Source: Pelodera strongyloides
Taxonomy: Eukaryota; Nematoda; Chromadorea; Rhabditida; Rhabditidae
Direction of reading: 5' to 3'
DNA: 64,000 nt
NCBI GenBank assembly: GCA_036852015.1
Contig: JAANDG010000638.1
Location: 1-64,000 of the forward strand
Positions 1-12,489 of the stretch are shown here, one piece after another (position 1 is the first letter of the stretch; the number at the start of each line of letters is the position of its first letter). The translations under genes and the position numbers were made by a program. The notes under the pieces are model-generated. The model did no database searches, was not told where the DNA came from, and worked only from the letters and a program-made list of their open reading frames with translations.

Positions 1-216
1 TTGAGCCTTGTTTATCCCTTTCAATGTTATTCAATGTCCCTAAACCCTAAACTTTAGGACAAAGTGGCATATCCGGGGATGAACACGAATCCCACAAACT
101 CAAAGGCCCGCACATAATAAGCGCGTCAGCTCGCGCGCGCAAGTTCAACGAAAAAAAAAACGTAGCAAACAGAGAAACTGATAGGGAGGGGAGTACAAAA
201 GAACCGACCCGCACCA
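1..216. repeat. Direct repeat A, copy 1
   Basis: The first ~216 bases recur nearly unchanged at 1771-1983, with a few substitutions and a shorter A-run. A truncated third piece lies at about 2961-3011. The unit contains an alternating purine-pyrimidine stretch (ctcgcgcgcgc) and no open frame that survives in both copies. It is read as a dispersed non-coding repeat; the left end may extend beyond the window. Confidence 0.85.
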
Positions 217-731
217 TGCGCTTTCTACCGTAACCCACCAAGTTGCGCTATACATAACACCCAAGTTTCTCACCCGGAATCCCCCGCGTCTCTCTCTCTC
301 TCTCGAATCGATACTCGGGCCCGACCAAAGTCCTTCCTCGGATCGTACCCGCCTTGCCACGCCAGAACGTCCTTCTCACGGTCGTCCTGCTCTAAAGAGG
401 CAAATTATATTTTGACCCTAAGTTTCTTAAATCACACCATATGTTGTCACAACATTATATACAACATAATACTCGACAGTGCCCAGTTCCCTAAAGATCA
501 GCAAAATTGTTATTAACTCGCGTGGTGACGTTCCACCGCCACCCCCCACCCCCTCGCCTTTCTCTCTCTCGTCGTTTGGGTGAATGTTTGCAATACAATG
601 CTAAACTATACTATTCGTTACCGTAAAGAATGCCTTTCCTCTCGGTAACGTGGCCGGGTCGACCAGGTTTCCTAAAAATTAAATATGTTGATAAATGTTT
701 AAAGAGGCATGCCATAGCCCACCAACAGCTC

Positions 732-1030
732 TAATCACTAAGGCAGTTAATATTCAATTTCATTCGCTCAAGCAATTGGATGTGGCTCATTTTCTAAAAG
801 ATGGTAAGGGCACACTCATTGAGCTTGAAGGTGTCACTAGGAATAGTTTGCGCTTCACTGTTTCTTTGCCTTCTAAAAGGGTGAATAAATAGAATAAATC
901 AGTCTTCGTGGAGATAGGATACCAAATGTAGCTAGATTTTCCTCATTTTCAAAAAAGGTAGACAGGAAAGTGAAAACGCCGATTTCGCCCCGATTATTTT
1001 TTAAAAACCCTGATTTTGACCCGATTCTTC
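732..1030. repeat. Dispersed repeat B, copy 1, with a possible captured gene fragment
   Basis: This stretch recurs at 3676-3993. Its left half contains an open frame reading VNIQFHSLKQLDVAHF and onward, which looks protein-like. In the second copy the same frame is interrupted by TAG directly after the KQL codons. The right half is the CGATTTCGCCCCGATT-type inverted-repeat sequence described separately. The simplest reading is a mobile element that picked up a piece of coding DNA; I do not recognise the protein. Confidence 0.7.
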
Positions 1031-1136
1031 AAAAAAAAAAAAAAAAAAACTACCGATTTCGCCCGGAAAATCTAGCTACCTTTCGTATCAAAAACCCGAA
1101 CCCGAAAACTCCAAGGATGCTCATTCTCTGGCCAAG

Positions 1137-1379
1137 TCATAAATCCAAATATTCCCATCTCCCACCCGCTGTTTCTTCTTCCCGTCTTCCTCGTTCTGGG
1201 CCTCCGGGTCGACCTCCAATTCAAAACATTTGATGGGCGTCCAGACACCGTCCGCACCGCCGCCGAAACTTAAGCATAACAATATGAATAGGAAATTAAA
1301 GATTAAAGCAGTATGGTGCGCGCCTTTGCCCCGAATGGCACTTTTTCGAAATAATGCAAGCCCCGAGAATATGAATATG
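1137..1379. repeat. Repeat C, copy 1
   Basis: A 240-bp unit running from ataaatccaaatattccca to gagaatatgaatatg. It has a full second copy at 3431-3664 and a truncated one at 3209-3352. Its centre is comparatively GC-rich (accgtccgcaccgccgccgaa). Open frames on either strand are not preserved in sense between copies. Confidence 0.75.
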
Positions 1380-1770
1380 TTATTAAAGCAGTAACGTGCG
1401 CGATTTTGCACAGAATGGCACTTTTAACAACTCGATAGTATGCAAGTGTCGACCAAAGATGCTTGTTGAGAAGCACTAGCAATTCGCACACTAGTATAGA
1501 CACTTCTAGTTTCCTTTATAAAGTCAGTCACATCAACAGTATTTACTGGTTAGTAATTTACCCTAATGCATAAAGAACGCATCCAGTCCGTCTTGAAAAA
1601 GAAAATCGACTCACCTATCTCTGTCCCCGGCATACGAAGAGTACCGATTATTGCCTCCTTCACCGGGTCCACCGCCTCCGCCGAAACCTTCCTACAACGA
1701 GGGGAAAAGGGTTATCAACATTGATAAAAAATATTCTATCCTAGCTCTAAGCATAAGTCCGCTAGGCGGA

Positions 1771-1983
1771 TTGAGCCTTGTTTGTCCCTGTCAATGTTAT
1801 TCAATGTCCCTAAACACTAAACTTTAGGACAAAGTGGCATATCCGGGTATGAACACGAATCCCACAAACTCAAAGGCCCGCACATAATAAGCGCGTCAGC
1901 TCGCGCGCGCAAGTTCAACGAAAAAAACGTAGCAAACAGAGAAACTGATGGGGGAGGGAGTACAAAAGGACCGACCCGCACCA
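1771..1983. repeat. Direct repeat A, copy 2
   Basis: Second copy of the unit at 1-216, same orientation. It matches from ttgagccttgttt to gaccgacccgcacca, after which the flanks differ completely. That sharp loss of similarity gives a good estimate of the right end of the repeat. Confidence 0.85.
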
Positions 1984-3130
1984 AAAAGCTCTTGGAATAA
2001 TTTCAATTTCAGTGCGTAAATTCGGCGATGGTCAATTAGTTGAGGGACCACTTCTCCAAGCTTCAAACATCCGATGCTTAAAGTTGAAATCAAAGCAAGG
2101 CCAACTATGGAGCAGTGTAAATAAGCCTCTCTTACCTGTGAATGGTGAGCGGGGCACACCAGCGAGCTGGAAAGGAGACGGGGGCGGGGGGAGGAGGCGG
2201 GGAGTTTTCATGATTGCCACTGCTCAGGCTATCGTCGAATCTTCCCGTTACTTGCTCCCTACGCCTTTTGAGAGCCGCGACAATGTTGTCTCCAGTGGCT
2301 TCAGCACTTCCTGTTGGGACATCTGTTCCTACCTAAACATACTGTTATAACATCAATACCCGCTTAAGATGGACCGCAAGGAGAACACTACTACCACTTT
2401 TCTAACCTTAACCTTTTTGTGTATATGATAGTGGCAAAAACATGATTTTTTTCTGTCAACTAATCACCTCACACCTGACTAACTTGAACGCAAAAGCTGC
2501 ATGCGGCTGCTCAGCATGGTAGTCAAAGACAAAGTGCAACAAAACTAATCGACAATTGCTGTACCTTCTTCAGTGCGAATTTCTTTTGAGCTCCACCATC
2601 AAATTGTCGGGAAGGCCCGACTTCCTCTTTTCAACGGTTGGCGTTCCGGCACTGGACATCTCTCCCTGTCGTTTGAATCCTGGAAAGCAAATTTCCGTAA
2701 ACAAATAAACTAGCATTGTAGCATTCAAAAAGCTCATTCAAAAAGCTCTTGACTACGGTACCTGCCACAGTTTGCCGAGATCACACTGCGAGTTCTAGGC
2801 GTAAAGTCCGTAAAGAAATGCTGTTTCACAGTAATATTTCAGAAAATCTGGACATTCTGTACAAGTATATTAAGAAAGACTTTTTTCTCGTCGGCCTCTC
2901 CCTTTAACGTCATTGTTAGATATTAAACGGTGCATACGATTTTTATTATCGTGTTTATTATGTTATTCAATGTCCCTAAACCCTAAACTTTACGACAAAG
3001 CGGCATATCCGTTTGCAATACAAGGCCGAACTACCACACTGCAAATCATGTTCACATCGTGTAGTCAACTAGGGAGCCAACGCTGGAAACTACAAAGTAT
3101 AACAATCGTTCATTCAATATTAATTAATAG

Positions 3131-3665
3131 GTCTTGGATTTCGTAACTATTAGAATAGGTAAAATCCAAAGTAGGTAAAATCATATTAGAATAGGTAAAA
3201 TCATAAAATCATAAATCCAAATATTCCCATCTCCCACCCGCTGTTTCTTCTTCTGCTCTTCCTCCTTCTGGGCCGTCCACCTCCACTTCGAAATATTTGT
3301 CGTGCGTCCAAGCGCCGTCCGCACCGCCGCCGAATCTTAAACCTAACAATATGAATGGGGCCTTGGATTTCGTAACTATTAGAATAGGTAAAATCCAAAA
3401 AAGGTAAAATCATATTAGAATAAGTAAAATCATAAATCCAAATATTCCCATCTCCCACCCGCTGTGTCTTCTTCTGCTCTTCCTCCTTCTGGGCCGTCCC
3501 CCTCCACTTCGAAATATTTGTCGTGCGTCCAAATGCCGTCCGCACCGCCGCCGAAACTTAAACATAACAATATGAATATGAAATTAAAGATTAAAGCAGG
3601 ATGGTGCGTGCCTTTGCACATAACGGCACTTTTTCGAAATAATGCGCTCCCGAGAATATGAATAT
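3131..3665. repeat. Tandem duplication containing repeat C copies 2 and 3
   Basis: Two adjacent units start at about 3131 and 3357. Each begins cttggatttcgtaactattagaatagg and continues into repeat C. The first unit is cut short after about 226 bases; the second runs on to about 3665. The adjacency and shared start show a local tandem duplication. Confidence 0.75.
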
Positions 3666-3675
3666 CTCTCGCTCT

Positions 3676-3993
3676 TAATCCTAAGGCAGTTAATATTCAA
3701 TTTCATTCTCTCAAACAATTGTAGGTGGCTCATTTTGGTTCCTAAAAGATGGTAAGGGCACACTCATTGAGCTTGAAGGCGTCACTAGGAATAGTTTTGT
3801 TTCACTCTTTCTTCGCCTTTTGAAAGAGCGAATAATAGTTAGAATATAAAAGTAGTACTTAATCTCTCTTCGTGGAGATAGGATACCAAATATAGCTAGA
3901 TTTTCCTCACTTTCAAAAAAGGTACACAGGAAAGTGAAAACGCCGATTTCGCCCCGATTCTTTTTTTAAAAACCCCGATTTTGCCCCGATTCT
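3676..3993. repeat. Dispersed repeat B, copy 2
   Basis: Second copy of 732-1030, same orientation. It carries small insertions and an in-frame stop in the portion that is open in copy 1. It leads directly into a palindrome built on CCGATTTCGCCCCGATCA. Confidence 0.75.
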
Positions 3994-4005
3994 TTAAATA
4001 ATAAC

Positions 4006-4063
4006 CCGATTTCGCCCCGATCAAGTCCCTCAAATAATCGGGATGTGATCGGGGCGAAATCGG
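4006..4063. repeat. Palindromic element of the CCCGATTTCGCCCCGAT family
   Basis: An 18-base arm at 4006-4023 (ccgatttcgccccgatca) is the exact reverse complement of 4046-4063, with a short spacer containing agtccctcaaataatcggga. Related sequence occurs at about 960-1080, 4225-4345, 20125-20190 and 20450-20640, the last in inverted orientation. The multiplicity and foldback structure suggest a miniature inverted-repeat transposable element. Confidence 0.75.
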
Positions 4064-4214
4064 AGTTCGAGCTAGAGCGAGGCGCGCGTCTTGATTACCC
4101 ATCTTTTCCGCCGAAATTCAACATGTTTCATAGAGTTGTTTTATGTGATTTTTGATTGTTTCATCATGCAGTCACACAAAAGCGTAAGTAAGGATACACA
4201 ATCGATTATTTGTG

Positions 4215-4345
4215 AAAAACCACGATTTCGCCCCGATTCTTCCAAAAAAACCCATTTCGTGCCGACCAAAACCCAATTTCGCCCCGATCACCCCCCCCCC
4301 CCGTTTATTTGAGGGACTTGATCGGGGCGAATTGGGGTTTTTTGT
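4215..4345. repeat. Palindromic element, further copy
   Basis: Another foldback with arms based on ccaatttcgccccgatca and its reverse complement, separated by a C-tract and tttgagggactt, the complement of the spacer in the neighbouring copy. It belongs to the same family as 4006-4063. Confidence 0.65.
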
Positions 4346-5885
4346 TTCCCATGAAGGTGTATCCAGGCAATTATTTTGGATTTTTTCAGTAAAATAATAA
4401 TCCGCCTTCTAGTTTACCAATTTGTCAAGTTCACGTTCAGGACTCTTGCAGAGAAGAGAGAGGTTAAGTCCTATCTTTTGTATTTAATTTTTTTAAACAA
4501 ACAACGTATGAGATCATTCCTGATCTTATGCATGATGCGATTCTTAGTGCACGTGATTATAAGAGAGAACCACTCACTTATCGTACAGTGTTCTGCTTCG
4601 GGACCGAATCCCGACGCCAAAGGCTTTGGCGTCGGCTTTGGCGTCTTTCCGGACCTGCAAACGTTTCTTTTTTAAATGATCAAGTCCAATAATCTTTTGT
4701 TTTCTAGGTTTATTCCCATTAAAGGTCTAGAACAAGCAAATACATAATATTTCAATACATGGTTGGGTGGGCAATATGTAGGCAATACAGTGTGAACACA
4801 GTCGAATGCATAGTGAAAGATGAGATCTAATTCACTCAGCGACCCACCTGGCTCTCTTTTTTTCACTTCCACTTCCTGCGATGGGCGTTCATCGAGTGCA
4901 CTACTCCCGGTCGGCTGCTCTGATCCCGTGCACATAAAGCACGGGCTCGCACCTAACAAAAAATGAGAAAATTTTAGAATATTTTTAGCAAAATTATAAA
5001 AAGATAGAATTAAAATGATTCAAAACGTATGTTCTTGATCTGCATTCCCAAACGTTGTATGAACAAGTGACTACTAGAAGAATGAACAAGGGACCAAGTT
5101 TTTCGTCAACTGGAATTGCTAATAAACCCACTCGCTCGCATACGGCGTCTTTCTTGCGGAGTCCATTTGGAACCACTCTCCATAGCTGGGTTAATTACCC
5201 AGGGTTGGGGATTTCTGAAATAAACTAGTTTGGTAAGTTTGAAGATAAACGTGCCGTCATACGCTGATTTTCTCTGGAGAGGAGAACATTTTAACGGACG
5301 GCATAAACATGCTGCGTTTTGACTCGCTTTTGTGGTCTTGCTATACAATTTAGATGACGCGAACAAACTGTATTTCTGCAAATTTCATCAGAAGTTGGAA
5401 AAGCCAACAAGGAACACGTAAAATTACTAGCATAGCGCTAACATCATAAGACAATGCAGACAGATACAGTGGCAGACAGAATAGCAGACAACATGTGGAA
5501 GTTAGAAATCATAACACTATGATACTGACGTACTGCAGTCTGATGCCGAATATTATGTGACACGGAAAAAATCCGTCAATATCCAAATAAACTAAACTAT
5601 TTCAAAAAATATTACGACAGTCAATATAGAGGGAAATTGTAATGATGTACAAGATTAGGTAAATAAGGTGCATTTTCCGTATGTACCGTACATTCTAAGC
5701 GTATTTACGAAGGATAGAAGCGTACTAGTCATTGTAATCAGGAGGAGATATATAAACAAATTCTGGGGTACATACAACGTTTTTTTTGCAATCAGGCATA
5801 ATCCTTTTTGATAAACTATGAGGCTTATGTGAATTCACGGTAGCGTCGTTATATAAGTTCGGACTTCGGTCTAAATTATCCGACG

Positions 5886-6950
5886 CTCTCAGACAAAACG
5901 CACAGTTTCGAAGATTAACAAATCCACATATCAAGACAATTTTTGAAAACAAAACGAATGAATTTCAGTTTGAAAACAAAATGAGTGAATTTCACATTCG
6001 AAACTAACAAAAAACATTCAGCCAACAACAAAGAGGAGAGAAAAGAAAGAATGTAAGGCAAAACAAGAAGCAGAAGCTCAGACAAAGCGCACAGTTTCGA
6101 AAAATTAACAAATCCACATCCGCGCACGCAACGCGTCCGCGCACGCAAGAATTAACTACCGTATGTAAAAGAGCAAGGCTTAGAATTGGAAGCAGACCAA
6201 GGTATCAAGACAATTTTTGACAACAAAATGAATGAATTTCAATTTGAAAACAAAACGAATGAATTTCAGTTTGAAAACAAAATGAGTGAATTTCGCATTC
6301 GAAACTAACAAAAAAACATTCAGCCAACAACAATAGGAAAGAGAAGAAAGAATGTAAGACAAAAAAAGAAGCAGAAGCTCAGATAAAGTGCACAGTTTTG
6401 AAAAATTAACAAATCCACATTCGCGCACGCGATAATTAACTACCGTAAAAGAGCAGGGCATAGAATTGGAAACAGACCAAACAGACAGTTTCGAAAAATT
6501 AATTAACAAATCCACATATCAAGGCAATTTTGAAAACAAAACGAATGAATTTCAGTTTGAAAACAACGTAAGTGAATTTCCCAATCGAAACTATCAAAAA
6601 ATATTCAGCCAACAACAAATAGGAGAGAAAAGAAAGAATGTAAGACAAAACAAGAAGCAGAAGCTCAGACAAAGCGCACAGTTTCGAAAAATTAACAAAT
6701 GCACATCCGCGCACGCAACGCGTTCGCGCACGCAAGAATTAACTACCGTATGTAAAAGAGCAGGGTATAGAATTGGAAACAGACCAAGGTATCAAGGCAA
6801 TTTTTGAAAACAAAACGAATGAATTTCACAATCGAAACTATCAAAAATATGCAGATAACAACAAAGAGGCGAGACAAGAAAGAATGTAAGACAAAAAAAA
6901 GAAGCAGAAGCTCAGACAAAGCGCACAGTCGATCATGTCTGACGCTGAGC
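5886..6950. repeat. Tandem array of about four degenerate units
   Basis: The landmark gctcagacaaagcgcacagtttcg recurs at about 5886, 6078, 6367, 6663 and 6910, spacing roughly 190-300 bases. Each unit repeats the same order: GCGCACGCAACGCG core, aagaattaactaccgtatg, gagcagggcatagaattgg, then a stretch rich in gaaaacaaaacgaatgaatttca. Open frames of 80-120 codons exist but shift and break from unit to unit, so I treat the array as non-coding. Single diverged units of this kind recur at about 12.1, 15.35, 16.3, 16.65, 17.0 and 19.3 kb. Confidence 0.85.
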
Positions 6951-7309
6951 AATATGCTGAGAATGAAGAGGACAGAAACATGGCCTATTCCCCACATCCC
7001 TGCTTCAAGGCAATTATTAATTTCTCTTATCTGTAAGCTGTGCGTGGGAGAAAATAAACAATTCGAATAGGATAATAGGTTACGAAAAAGACCAAATAAC
7101 ATAAGCAGATAAACAAGAAAAAAATATTAAAAAGAGGTGGTGGATGTTGTGAACAAGTACTAAATACCACAGTTGCAGAACAAGTTCCAAGGAAGCTAAG
7201 AGCCAATGATGAGGAAGTGAAGACAAGAAGACAAACATCATACCAAGCTAACCTGTTTTATTCTATTTTTCTAACTTCCTTCCGTAGTTTCAGCTATGTG
7301 GCCAGGAAG

Positions 7310-7650
7310 TAACTTTAAAAATAGTAGCCAGGACACACCGCTTCCACGTTGGAGAATAAATTCATTCATAAACTGACAATGAAATAACATGAATTAGTGA
7401 GACAACGCCATAACATAGCATTTTTTTAATGGATGCTGGATGTGTTGGTTCTTGGTTCCCAGAATAACGGCCTTATTTTCAAGTGCTCTGCTCCACAGCA
7501 GCGAATAAGAACAAGGTAATCACAGAAATGGACAGCAAACCCTGACCCGGGCCCAAGATCACCGGCTAGACATTCTATGCTCTCGCTTAAAGGGACGCGG
7601 TCACCGTTTTGGCCCTTATGTACACTTTGTGTTTTTATTATCTTCATAAC
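7310..7650. repeat. Dispersed repeat D, copy 1
   Basis: The block around gaataaattcattcataaactgacaatgaaataacatgaattagtgag recurs with strong divergence at about 11090-11330 and 13360-13720. All copies are on the same strand. No protein frame is shared. Confidence 0.6.
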
Positions 7651-8189
7651 TTATAACGCATAGTGTTGGGGAAATGTTTGCAAGAAACGCGGCAACAGCG
7701 AGTAAAATGATGACGAAAAATTTTGTCCTCGAACCAATGCGCACCGTAACCCTAGTAATTGTCAAGCTGATAATGAAGTGACGAACGTTATTCCACTAAC
7801 TAATCGGTCGAATACCTCGCGTGCATTATAACATTGGTTTCTATGGCTAACTGTGGACATTTTTGGAGAAGGAGGGTCAGAATGTACTAAAAAAGATGTC
7901 AGTGGAAATCAAGCTAAAAAACACAAACGCGAATAAATTATGTTGCGTGAAGTCCACAAGCTACTAAGAAGGTTGATAAGTGAGCTGGGATAAGTAAGAA
8001 GTCTAATTCCTGGGAAAGCATGTTTGACTCAATATGCTAACGTAACCTCTTGCTCGCAAATCCCATTTCAAATGGTGGGAGGATAGACAGCGCCATTTAG
8101 TCCAGACAACGCGCCCCGAATGACACTAACCTTATACTATGGAACGGTGCAAACATACCCTCCATCTATGTTACTAGGACAGTGTTTCA

Positions 8190-9800
8190 AAGGATCAGGA
8201 TCTTTGGATCAAAGCTCCAGAAAAATAAAAAGGAATCGCGCAATCCAAAATCATATTTTAGATCACCTGTTTTAGTACGTGTTGTATGTCAGCTGACTGA
8301 GCGGTATCTTCAAGCGATAAGGAAATTTCCTAAATCATGCAGCACTAAAGAGGAAAAGTCCTTTGAATGTGCATCTTTTACCTGGGTTACTAACCAAAGA
8401 ACCGAACCCTACGTCCCCACGAACCTTTACAATGTACACCGATGGAGGCCAGCTAGCGGTCGGAACAGTTCTAATGCAAGAAAGTATAATAGTAAAAATA
8501 ATTAAATGAGTAAAATTAGAAATAACACCTAAATTTAAAAAAAAAACTAAGACAGTAAAGGAAGAAAATAACAAGACTACTGTTAACTCTAATCTACAAT
8601 CATAAACAATATTATTCTAGTATTCGTTCATACAGTACATTTCGTTTGTAATAGAACGGAAAATATTTCACACTGAGCACTTAGATAGATTACTGTAATG
8701 ATTAAGCATCATCTTCATAAAAACCGTCTTTCCCAGCAGAACTGCTTTCCCAAAACATGAGCACAATAATATTTTAATACTAAAATAAACAATCCTATTT
8801 TCGGCCCCGACCCAAGACCTTTATAAACCACAAGAACCAGTGATCGAGGAGGACTCTCATCCGGGCCCGGGACTAATCAAACCAATTTTCCCAAAGAAAC
8901 ACTTTGTCACCACCTAGTTCTCATTCACCGTCCGGGAATCGAAGCCGAGCGACAATGTGGCAACGAGCATGCTCTCTCATCACAGAAGGATGTCTTAAAT
9001 ATTAAGTACCAGCGGAAGAAGAACCCTAGCATTCTCTTCTCCGACTGCAGGTTGGATCGGCCTTCGAAGTTACTTATCTGACGCATGAAAAGTGTGGGTA
9101 TTCATAAAAAAGTATGTATGTTCTGTTAGAAGCAAATGTTCATTCTTCACTAAAATTTGCATTCCTAACTTTAACGCCTGAAATGTAGAAAAAATAATAA
9201 TGGCGGAGCTGTTTGGCTTGCTCCTTTTATACCCATTAGAGAACTTGAGGTATTCTAATATTCGTTTCGTTCACACAAACAAAAAAGTAAACTCTTCTCC
9301 TTTATTTGATAAGATTACGGGGTTGAAAATACTAGGAAAGTCGAAAATGCAGAAAACCTGGGTCATAGCCCAGGTGATCAAAATCCACACATTTTATATT
9401 CTTACCGAACAAAGTATGCACTCCCCACCCTCCAACTACAAGAAAACCACGAAACTTCCAACTAAATATAGCTGAGATTGACAGGTTAAAACGGCGCATT
9501 CTACGAATACATTCCCGTTGTGAGAGTTCTGAACGAGGGGTACGGAGAGAACATCCCAAGGATCTGCTTGACAACCTTGAATCGTCGTCGTTTGTATCGT
9601 GCTTGTATCGATGTCACCCAGGCACTTCAGTGCTTAAGTTGGGGAGAATATACTTTATTCATTAAGAATATGGAATGCCTTACCATTTCACTTTGTGACC
9701 CTAATCAAACAGAATCCTGGAAATGAAATTCGAATCGAATATGAGTTACATGCTATGCTGAACAATCTACTGCGGGACACTGTAATTTCCGTGATCACCG
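8190..9800. repeat. Long dispersed duplication E, copy 1
   Basis: Successive pieces of this block match 17030-18070 in the same order: aaaggaatcgcgcaat..., gttaactctaatctacaatcataaacaatatt..., ggttggatcggccttcga... and cccaggcacttca.... The copies differ by indels, and about 400 bases at 8800-8990 are missing in the second. Frames open here (for example 8182-8505) are broken in the other copy, which argues against a protein gene. Confidence 0.75.
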
Positions 9801-10160
9801 TCCATTATGCGGATAACAGCATGATGTAAATTGCAGCGAGGACCAAGTGAGAGATGTGTGGTCTGACGCTGAGCAATGTGATGATAATGAAGAGGGCAGA
9901 AACATGGCCTATTTCCCACATACATGATGCACGGTAACTCCTAATTTCTTTATCGGTTCCTGGGCGAAAGTAAACCCTTTTTGAATAGGATAATAGATTC
10001 CGAAAAAGACCAAATAACAGTAGCAGATAAACAAGAAAAAATATTAAAAAGAGATGGTGGTTGTTATAAAGAAAATCAAGTACTAAATAATGCAGTTGCA
10101 GAACAAGTTCCAAGGAAGCTAAGACCCTAGGATGAGGAAGTGAAAGAAAAGAAGACAAAC
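9440..10160. repeat. Dispersed duplication F, copy 1
   Basis: The stretch including ttgtgagagttctgaacgagg, gtatcgatgtcacccaggcactt and gataaacaagaaaa recurs in order at about 12490-13290. No open frame persists across both copies. Confidence 0.75.
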
Positions 10161-10199
10161 ATCATAGAAAGCTAACCCATTTTATTCTATTTTCCTAAT

Positions 10200-11080
10200 A
10201 TTTTCGTAGTTTCAGCTGTGTGGCCAGAAACCGGTTCCATCAACATTTCAGAGCGCACGGAAGTTACGTGCGGACGGAAAGTTCCGTTGCAAGTAAGGCT
10301 TATGTATGGGAAGAGAAACTTGCACTTTAGAGTCGAAGTTTCTTCGAAGTTTCTCCTCAAACTAGATAATTTGTACTGTATTGTGTACATATCATATTTT
10401 TAGATTACAATGAGGTTCACGAAACATATTCAATAATGATTATGAATAATAACTTAGTTTTTGGTCATGGTTGACAAATAGTAGCATTGATTTTGTTATA
10501 ATTGTAGCTTTAATGTTAAGCAATTGTTCTTAAAACACTCTGTAAGGTATTTTCTGCTATTATAACCTGTAACTAACTTTGGGTGATAACATTATTGCAT
10601 TTTTTACAGAAAATTCCGAATTTCATATAAAGTAAACTGGTAGATAGCGTATTTGGGGGCAGAACAAAAACTAAGTAAGAAAAATCACAATTGAAACACA
10701 TAGAAAAGGGTATAGTTAATATTATCGAAAGTCCGGGAAATCAAAGAGTCCTGTTCGAATAACCCATTTTTACGCATTTTCGCAAGTTATTAAACGCAAG
10801 TTATTTTTTTTCCTTAGGCTTTAGCATATCAGCAGCAAGATGTTCCCCCCTTGGGTGAACCTGTCTTATGCTTAACGTGCTTACTTTACGCTTACTTCGT
10901 ACCCTTTCTTTGATATGTCGAATGCAAAACTAAAAGTAGAAAAAATGCATGTTGAATATGCACTTTTGCATATTCATTGGCTACCTGCCAGACCGTAGTA
11001 GCCACCTTTTAGAAAACATCCTAATAACGCACGTAAATGTTGGTGAAAAGCCAAAGTAAGAGTGCACGGAACTTTCGTTT
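10200..11080. other. No gene seen; AT-rich sequence inside the repeat mosaic
   Basis: Apart from short matches to the flanking modules, I see no conserved open frame, RNA gene or clear repeat in this interval. Confidence 0.4.
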
Positions 11081-11334
11081 AAACGGAGAGAAACTTTTAT
11101 CATGAATTAGTGAAGCAACACCATAGCATAGCAAAATTCTTGTTTTTATGAAAGATGGATGTGTAGGTACCCAAAATCACGGTCTTATTTTCAGGTGCTG
11201 TCCAAGGACAAGGCAATCACGGAAGTCGACATTAAACCCTGCTCCGGACTCAAGGTCACCGGTTTGAACTTCAGACATTGCTTAATTTCTCTCACAAGCG
11301 TCCCATTACCAAAACAACCATAAACAAAAAAATA

Positions 11335-11720
11335 AACAGTCAAGAACTGCCCTTAAGAATAAGGCGCACGTGATAAGCTAAAGAATTTAACCTTTTGAAA
11401 TAGAATACATAGAGTAATAAGCAGCAGTCTAACCATGAGAATGCGAGCGACCGATTGTTAGAAGAAAGGGAGCAAACAGAGAAGCGAGAAGGCAATGAAG
11501 AGAACGATAAACCGAAAAAATTCACATAGGGGTACATGGAAATTTAGAAGACCTACCTTTTCCGTTCGTGGAAGGCAGCTTCCTCAAGCGGTCCAGAGCC
11601 AGATACCACAGCACGCCACGAATTATCCTCCACAGTCACCCATCGACACTATAATTATATACAGTATATTGCACATTTTAGCGCATCAGCGTACGCAACG
11701 CGCCAGAGATATACCATATC
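11335..11720. repeat. Dispersed repeat G, copy 1
   Basis: The segment from aagaataaggcgcacgtgataagctaaagaattta through gagaacgataaaccgaaaaa recurs at about 13795-14180. It ends with a GCGCATCAGCGTACGCAACGCG core at about 11681-11702 and a following gagatataccatatct. Confidence 0.7.
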
Positions 11721-11779
11721 TTCAATGAGCAGGATATAGAGAGGGACCAATTCTATCGGGAAACCGATCATTAATTATC

Positions 11780-12330
11780 ATAATTATATGGGATTGAACA
11801 TGTAATTCTGTCTGTCAGCTTCGAATAAGCCATATTTTTCAAAGCAGCACTATTTTTCTTAATTATTAAAGAGGACAAAAATCGCCTGTAGGCAAACAGA
11901 GGGACGAACCGTTTGACTACTTGCTGCAACAAGCACGCTTTCAGCTGCACCATTTGAAAACAAGTAAATAAATTCTAAATTTGAAACTAACAAAGAAAAA
12001 TGAACAAACAAGAAATAGGGGAAGTAAGAAAGAAAGACTAAAAAAACAGAAGTTGAGACAAATCGCAAAGTTTCGAAAATTAACCAAATCCCACATCCGC
12101 GCACGCAACGCGCCCGCGCACGCAAGAATTAACTACCGTATGTAAGTGAGCAGGGTATAGAATTGGAAGACAGACTAAACAAAGATATGTCCATGTGTAA
12201 ATCCATTCTCGTCATTATTTTGTGAATTACTATGTGTGATGCATAATGTTTGTTTTAGTAATTTCCCCATGATTTATGCATACAACATTTAGTTCCGATT
12301 GGAATTTGAAATATCTAAAATTAACACACC
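11780..12330. repeat. Dispersed repeat H, copy 1
   Basis: The block with aggcaaacagagggacgaaccgtttgactacttg and catccgcgcacgcaacgcgcccgc recurs at about 15060-15640 and 19080-19700. It carries one unit of the core family: GCGCACGCAACGCG, then actaccgtatgtaa, then gagcagggtatagaattgg. Confidence 0.75.
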
Positions 12331-12489
12331 GAGTAATGGCACATTTCCGTACTTGAGTTCACTGAACGTTTTTAATTAATTGGAAAGAGGAACGTCGAAA
12401 ACTGCGTCGCATCAGCGATTATTCTGCGAGCATTTTTGGATCAGGATCAGGACCCAGGTGATCGATATTAAATCCAGGCATTATATGTA

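Noticed and set aside
5184..5206. ggttaattacccagggttgggg, resembling the nematode spliced leader SL1
   Set aside because: Only the first dozen bases resemble the leader, the rest diverges, and no donor, Sm site or stem-loops follow. The tgggttaattaccca palindrome explains the match.
8182..8505. 107-codon open frame on the plus strand
   Set aside because: It lies in duplication E and is broken by indels in the copy at 17030; no start or splice context.
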